A DNA stretch of 64,000 bases from Paramacrobiotus metropolitanus (taxonomy: Eukaryota > Tardigrada > Eutardigrada > Parachela > Macrobiotidae), in assembly GCF_019649055.1 (NCBI RefSeq), contig NW_026570248.1, positions 310,001-374,000 of the forward strand, given 5' to 3'. Below are positions 58,001 through 64,000 of the stretch, piece after piece. The first letter of the stretch is position 1. Each line of letters begins with the position of its first letter. The notes beneath the pieces were generated by a model. That model did not search any database. It worked only from the letters and a program-made list of their open reading frames with translations, and had not been told where the DNA came from. The translations under genes were made by a program, and so were the position numbers.

Positions 58001-61000
58001 ATCAAATCAGGGCTGTTCAGTCAGTAATCTGTAAAGGCCCCATTTTTAATCCATTGGCATTGCATCAGTTATTCCTAACTGTTTATACTAGTGTGGATAT
58101 TATCAATCATAAAGCACTAAGTTACATTTACGGGAAACGGTGAGAGTGCAAGATAAGGATTTACTATTTAGGTAAGCACGTATTAGACTCATCATGTTGT
58201 GTGTTCACTGTTGCACTGGACAAATTGGATGTGTTGACAAATTTAAAACTTAAAAATTTAAACGTCAACGTGTTTATGGATACCTATCAGTTATTAAACA
58301 AGTGCAGTTTAATTTACGAAATTTGTGACGAGTTATGTTAACTGTAGTTTGTTGCGGACACAAGCATTTCTCGTTTTATCGTGTGAGATCTAAAAAAAGG
58401 AAGGTGCGAAATGACGTAGGGTAAATACAGGACTCTGGTGCATAGTTTGCTTGGTTTGTTGCAGAGCATAAAATCCCGACGAGTGAGCCTGAAGGTTCGG
58501 AGGAGGAAAGGCAGACGGCTGGGTAAGTAGAGAGGCTTATGACGCTCCGTAATTATGGTACTTTGAAGTTTTCAGGGCTTTTATCGCAGCTTGTAAGCTG
58601 CTTTGCGAATGATCGTAAATTGATGTTGATGCAGTGAATAAGTTTTCACTCATAGACCGCATAGTGGATGCACTGTACGCCAGCACAGCCGCAGAGAGCG
58701 ACGACGCTGGGAGAGTTTGTTTAGTTACGCGGGGATGATGGTCAAAAGCGGAAATCGATTTAGTTTTTGGTGAAATGGAGATATGTTTGCGGTGCAGCGC
58801 GATAGGAGCTGTTGTGCGTTATAGAGCATCATATTAACTCTGACGTTTACCACGACCTTGCACAATGATGCAATTTAAGAGTGCTTTGGTTTGTCTGATT
58901 AAAACTCTTCTCTCATCGCATATTCATTCGTCTTGCCATTAGTCGGTTTGGCAGAATATTTTCCGTGATCTGCAGTCCTGCATTTGTTTGGATTTCTTTG
59001 AAAACGTTTTATTACACATTGCTTCTGGATTGTATGCTTTCTTTGAGTAATCGGAAGGTATGAAAGCTGCATATGACGAAAATTGACTTCAGTTTTGATT
59101 ATGTGAAGAACTGGAACGAACCGTCTTAAAACTGTACGGTTTTTCTTTCAAAAATTTGCTCAAGTTTAGGTTCGTGGCGGACATCAGGATGTTAAGGTTC
59201 TAATAATATCTAAGACTGTCTACAATTTATATATGATAATACTAAATTTCTCCGAGATATGGGCTTACTCCTTCGTTGACAATGAATATTAGTGTAAATA
59301 TTTGGTACATCCTACCTAACATTTCATTTTCTGCACGCGGTGTAATAAGAAGCAGCAAGCTGCAAGTTATAACTTTTTTCCAGTTTTTTGTTTTACTCAC
59401 AGTCATGCTTTATATTGCCAAGCTAAATGAAAATTCTATTTTGGTGATAGATAACTTCTACATATTTACAAGTAAATAAAATTTACCAGTTGTATTGTAC
59501 ACCGAAATTGCTTAATTAATTTTCCTTACCACGGTACCCTCCATCAGGCCCCGTGTGAATCAGCTGATTTAAGGATGAAATTTACCGTTGTGATCATTTT
59601 CAAATGGAAGCTTCTTCCTTATGTTATGGAGAAACACAGAAGAGTGCTAATTGTTAACAATCAAGATATTTAAATATACTTACCAGTTACCATTAGTGCT
59701 GAAAATCGGTGCTGTCGTAGATAAATATATTAGCGACTTTAGCGTTTATGCGCACCGATTTTCACTAGTATTTTGTTGACTTATTCCGATCCGATTCCGA
59801 TCACTGACGCAGATTATCTTGTATATTAATGTAGAGCATTAATTTATTTCGTTGATGCTTACAATGGTGACACTGACACGTGTTTCATCATATAACACGC
59901 ACCGACAGGTGCAGCGCTCTATTAGGCATGTGCTTTTAATTTTTTTATAGTTTTATATCAAAACTTCTGCATTTATTTTGCCCTTTACCTTATCGGCACT
60001 TGACTGTGGTACGGTATGGCATTTGCGTTAGCTGTGTCCTTTCCGTCTGTTTTTCCCTCTCATGTATTTCTCATAGACCAGCGCTCTTCTTTGTTGAGTT
60101 TCATTTGCTTCCGCTTGTGCAAATTAACTGAATTTTCATGTTGAAGCTGATAGTTTGCAAGTGAAGCGTATCTGATTTATGGTGGTAGGAAACGACGTTA
60201 TCAGCAAGTGCGCTGCTGATTTCTGTTTTCAGCTAGTTGTTTCCATGTGCTGTTCGACCACGGCTCCAGTTTTTGCTGGAGATGGCTGTATAGAGTAAAG
60301 AAAAGAGCTCTCTTGGTGTAGTTTGAATTGTTTTTCATTCCTCTCATGCGCTGCGGATCATCAAGTGTGGGGAATGCTGTTTCCGTTATAGATTATCGCT
60401 GTGCTCCCGTACCGCTGCTTTCTATACGGTGACATTCTAATTTACGGATGTGGTAGTGGTATTACTTGTACACGACGCAAGACAGACCAGACCGTAAAAG
60501 CAGCTGATTATAGTTTGTTAACGGTGGCGTTTTTTAGTTGATGAGTTTCCGACTTATTCAATCCAGAACGCATACATCGTTTCCTCCGATGATGAAACTC
60601 GAGAGAATTTCGATCGTCTGCATAAAAATGATGGAGTTGTGCCCCCTTGATATGACCAACCTTTTAACGGATGGCAGAGCCGAAGATTTAACCATTCCTA
60701 ATGCTAAACTTGACGCTGGCATTTCCGTTGTGCAACCTGCCGCATCTCCATTAGAGACTGTACCCGAGTCTGATTTCCAACCGTCGCCAACCGAAAATAA
60801 TCAAGCCGTTCCTGAGACAGTATTTCCAGATATACCAGAACCGCCTCGCTCCAAAGAGGATTTATTACAACGAACTTTGCGAAACATCGAGACGTGTATT
60901 CAGTTATCGAAGAAACAGGAAGGTGTTAGATTCTGCATAGCGCCTGACGAGGAGGAATTTCCTGTAAGAGTCTTACCGGAAGTCCAATTCGCAGCAGCCA

Positions 61001-64000
61001 ACCGGATTGTGCCAGTTTACACCAGCGTGTCCAACTTATTACACACGCATCAGCCGACAAACAGTGCAATCGAGACCACATTAGGCGCATCCCCTGTGGA
61101 GGAAATGGCCGCGCAAATCCAGTTTAGTAATCACCGGGAAATGGCCATAGATGTGCCGGAATCTTTCGTTGGCAGCATTAAGCGACCGCCTCGCTATCCC
61201 TCATCGCACAAAGACCATCCATTTGAACCTGCTGCGGCAGCCGCTACACCCGTACTTCCGTCTCCGGCTATGCAGGATGCCGAGAGAATTAAATCCTACC
61301 AAGCGGACTTTCGCAAACGAAATGAGGAAGAGCAATCAAGGGCTAGAAAGGATGAATTTCTACGGTATCGAACATGCGTAGTAACAACATGCTTTGGTTT
61401 GAATTCAGGGCAACTGAACTAATGCGCTCTCCTCTTCCAGCAATTCCCTCAGGGAATCGAAAAAATTACAAGCTTTGGAAAAGAATGCCAAACCGCCTTC
61501 TCCACCAGGATTTCTCAATCCAGCCTTTGAAGAAGAAATGCACGCTCACGGGCACCGTGGACACGATGCGTCGGCTTCACACAACGGTAATCGTTTACGC
61601 ATTTACTGTCAGGTTTTTCATGATTAATGTGATGCCGTGAACTGTAGTTGACATTCGTCCAACTAGTGTGGTTTACTGGCTATGATCGATGGGCCTGCGG
61701 TTTATTAAATTAATTTTAAAATATCAAACGATGTTATATTCATTGCAGTTTAAATTATTCGAATTATTAAAATTTTTTGGTGTGACTATTGATTCGATGA
61801 ACGATAGAGCGTGTAAGCAGTTTATTACAGCAGTACATTACAGTCATACATTGCAAAAAGTTTTGGTGCTGGAGAAATGTTAGTGAGCGGCGAAGTTTGA
61901 TTGCGATTTACATTCCACATTGTTGTCTGTCATAATGTTTGTTCAAGCTTGTGATGATTTAACACGTTTTGTGTGCTGTTCTTGCAGTGCCGGACGCGCA
62001 ATCGATGAAACTGGCATTGGACCAGATATCGAACGCCCTGCGTCGTGAGAATGGGGAATTCGCCGAGGAGCTCAGTTTCTTGCACGCACTATTCGATACT
62101 CCGGAATTTCAGAACGCAGCTGATTTGCATCATTTGCTGGAATCTCGACAAATCGGCCTTTCGGATCCGGTGACAATGAAGCCCGAAACAGCGGAAACCC
62201 TGATGGAAACCGTTAAACGCATACTTCCTGGGTGTTCCAACCAAGAAGCCCAAGAGCTGCAGGCCATTTTGTCCACACCCCAGTTTGAAAACTTACTCTT
62301 AACTCACGATAAACTAGCGGCCTATCGCGATGAACTGGCACAAGTGCAGCCGCGGTTTAGTGACGCTCTCGCTGTTAATGGAAATTTTCGCACATCTGTG
62401 GAGGGACATACTGGTGACGGTGTGAGTGGTGATGCGGTAAGCATGCCGTTCGATGAGAACGGCCACGGTCTGCTACCTCCGACATCCACATCTCCTAGTC
62501 AGTCCAATTACGTTGGAGTGGATATGCGCGTCGTGAAGATCGAAAAGACTGGAGGAAATCCCCTGGGTGCCACCATTAAAATTGATCCTCAGACCGGTGG
62601 AGTAATGGTGGCACGGATCGTGCATGGAGGAGCGGCGCAGAAAAGTGGTAAGTGCAGAAAAAGCAGTGTTACGTGCCTGAGTTGTTGTGCTGCCCGCCAG
62701 TTACACAATGGCCTGCTGGACCAATTGTTGCATTTTTCTCCTTTGTCACAGGCCTTCTGCACGAAAATGACGAATTACTAGATGTGAATGGGTTTGACTT
62801 GCGGGGCAAATCGCTCGATGAAGTCTGTGAAATGTTGGTAAGTTTCGATGCGATGTCAAGTGGTATTGTCTGTCGTACAGGTTGCTGACATCTTTCCACA
62901 CACTCAAAAGGCGCGTTGAGATTAGCGTTTGCTTTGACGATTGCCTCTGTAGGTGGTAATGCGGTTTCCAAGGCCGTATGGCTCTTGCGTAATTAGGGTT
63001 CGATAAATAAATGTTTGTGCTGCATCATAAACGAGTAATTAATAGTTACCAATGTTTGAGAAGCGTCGGCGCCATTTCTGGTTATTATCATTCAAAATTT
63101 GGCTCGTTACTAAATTACAAATTAAATACAATGACGATACACCAGACAGACTTTTAGAACAAGGTTGCCGTGTTATATACCGGTCATGCCGGTATATAAC
63201 ACGGTACAGAATACCATCTGTTGTCAGGAAAGATGAGAGTTTCTGGTTTCGGGCACCCACTTTTGCGGCAGGTGCTGTTTTAACTGCTGACCAGTATTGC
63301 CAATAGTTGTTGCAGAATAATCATACAGTTTCTTATTGTGCGCACGGTGTGTTTGCAGAATAAGATGACGGGGACATTGACATTTGTGATTATACCGGCC
63401 CAAGCGACTCTGGCGGACGTGCAGCCGAAACGCGACTATATCATGCACGTCAAAGCGCACTTCGATTTTAATCCGGGTGATGATACATACCCCGAGGAGG
63501 TGCGTTGTCCCTGCAGCGATCTGGGATTAGCATTCCGTAAAGGCGACATTTTGCATGTGCGCAATCATGACGACCGTAACTGGTGGCAAGCCTACCGGGA
63601 AGGAGAGGAAATCGGTTCCACTTTAGCCGGTTTGATACCTAGTAAAGATTTTCAACAGCAACGTGAAGACCATCGCTTACGGAAAATGGGCGATGGACTT
63701 TACATGAACGGTGGAAAGGGGACTGGCAAGCGACATGGGAGTAAACACTTTGGAATCAAAAAGCCTAAGGCTAAGAAACGCAAGAAGGTCGTTGCAGGAT
63801 CTCCATTAGGTTGGTTTGCTTCTACAAATTGAATTACGAAGTGATGGAATAAATTTCAGAATATGTCAAAATGTGATTTGATAACATCACAATATTTTCG
63901 CATTTCTTTAACAGTATCTGTTTTTCTTAGATGTGGATGCCGGTGAAACGCCATGGTATGAAGAAGTGGGTGTGTATTATCCGAAACAAAACCAGAAACG
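52006..64000 (+). CDS. PALS1/Stardust MAGUK with additional N-terminal PDZ domain (3' incomplete)
   Basis: Phase-matched exons: 52006-52138, 56083-56192, 58465-58522, 60538-61364, 61441-61586, 61988-62647, 62752-62837, 63359-63809, 63931 to the edge. The first three encode one PDZ domain ([48 protein letters not shown]). Exons 4-5 encode PALS1 ECR1 ([10 protein letters not shown] and a Glu/Arg-rich helix) and ECR2 ([10 protein letters not shown] then [10 protein letters not shown]). Exon 6 has L27N ([18 protein letters not shown]) and L27C ([18 protein letters not shown]) and starts the central PDZ ([16 protein letters not shown]). Exon 7 gives [15 protein letters not shown]. Exon 8 gives [11 protein letters not shown] and the SH3 domain ([23 protein letters not shown]). 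The guanylate-kinase-like domain lies beyond the edge. PALS1 links Crumbs to PATJ and Lin7 at apical junctions. A frame break lies in exon 4 at 60642-60650. Without it, the PALS1 core alone could start at ATG 60652. Confidence 0.82.
52139..56082 (+). other. First intron of the PALS1-like gene
   Basis: A 3.9-kb AT-rich intron, far longer than most in the window. It contains the inverted-repeat element at 54923-55880. Otherwise I see only short chance frames. The next two introns (56193-58464 and 58523-60537, each about 2 kb) are similarly plain. The first of these has a weak hairpin near 56703-56745 (GGCAAGAA with its complement around a 4-nt loop). Confidence 0.5.
54923..55880. mobile_element. 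Non-autonomous DNA transposon with TA-flanked terminal inverted repeats
   Basis: The left end CCGGGTGGCCGATCAAAATG, continuing TCACC, is matched by its reverse complement at the right end (GGTGACATTTTG, then TTCGGCCACCCGG), with only about one mismatch over ~25 bp. A TA dinucleotide lies immediately outside each end (54921-54922 and 55881-55882), as expected for a TA target-site duplication in the IS630/Tc1/mariner group. The 958-bp interior has no intact transposase frame. A 95-codon frame at 55113-55400 has no transposase motif I can recognise. The copy is therefore either decayed or non-autonomous. It sits in an intron of the PALS1-like gene. Confidence 0.75.
63168..63204. repeat. Hairpin, 16-bp perfect arms
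   Basis: CCGTGTTATATACCGG and its exact complement flank a 5-nt loop (TCATG). It is located in the intron between the central PDZ exon and the SH3 exon (62838-63358). Confidence 0.85.

Noticed and set aside
60538-60651. Upstream extension of the PALS1 frame starting with MMSFRLIQ as the true N-terminus
   Set aside because: The alternative frame reads a more natural acidic sequence in phase with the PDZ exons. This stretch looks out of frame.

Overview
The window is eukaryotic genomic DNA: every recognisable gene is built from exons joined by GT-AG introns, many only 55-100 bp long. A kettin/sallimus-type chain of Ig domains points to an ecdysozoan. A tardigrade is my best guess from the compact introns, base composition and gene set, but that is inference.

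Layout, left to right: (1) 1-1631 (+), 3' part of a TMEM8/PGAP6-like membrane protein. (2) 3526-38516 (+), one giant muscle-type gene of about 54 exons and about 6,450-6,470 residues. Its first ~1,100 residues are a spectrin-like helical region that resembles vertebrate CCDC141. About 37 Ig domains of the kettin/sallimus (invertebrate I-band titin) type follow. (3) 39558-42433 (+), a secreted carboxylesterase. (4) 43951-42962 (-), L-seryl-tRNA(Sec) kinase (PSTK), convergent with the esterase. (5) 44837-47129 (+), an ankyrin protein of the SOWAH family. (6) 49090-47958 (-), a two-exon nuclear-looking protein I do not recognise. (7) 52006-64000 (+, runs off the right edge), a PALS1/Stardust polarity MAGUK that appears to carry an additional N-terminal PDZ domain.

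I chained exons by hand, checking splice phase at each junction. For the giant gene the phases agree across all junctions except one exon, which either has a one-base problem in a C5 run (10990-10994) or uses a later acceptor at 10998. The PALS1-like gene has a similar break at another C5 run (60642-60646), where a TGA is followed one base later by an in-frame ATG.

Non-coding structure sits mainly in introns. It includes two abutting near-perfect palindromes (5078-5181), a 51-bp minisatellite of about 23 units with higher-order order (about 16090-17310), a 110-bp tandem repeat with a dispersed relative (17641-18060 and about 15285-15365), and a 958-bp element with TA-flanked terminal inverted repeats (54923-55880).

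The most interesting observation is the CCDC141-kettin fusion, because from memory human CCDC141 lies directly next to TTN. The second is the extra PDZ domain ahead of PALS1. The genes do not form a functional cluster. They are ordinary neighbours covering sarcomere structure, epithelial polarity, selenocysteine synthesis, lipid or GPI processing and ester hydrolysis.
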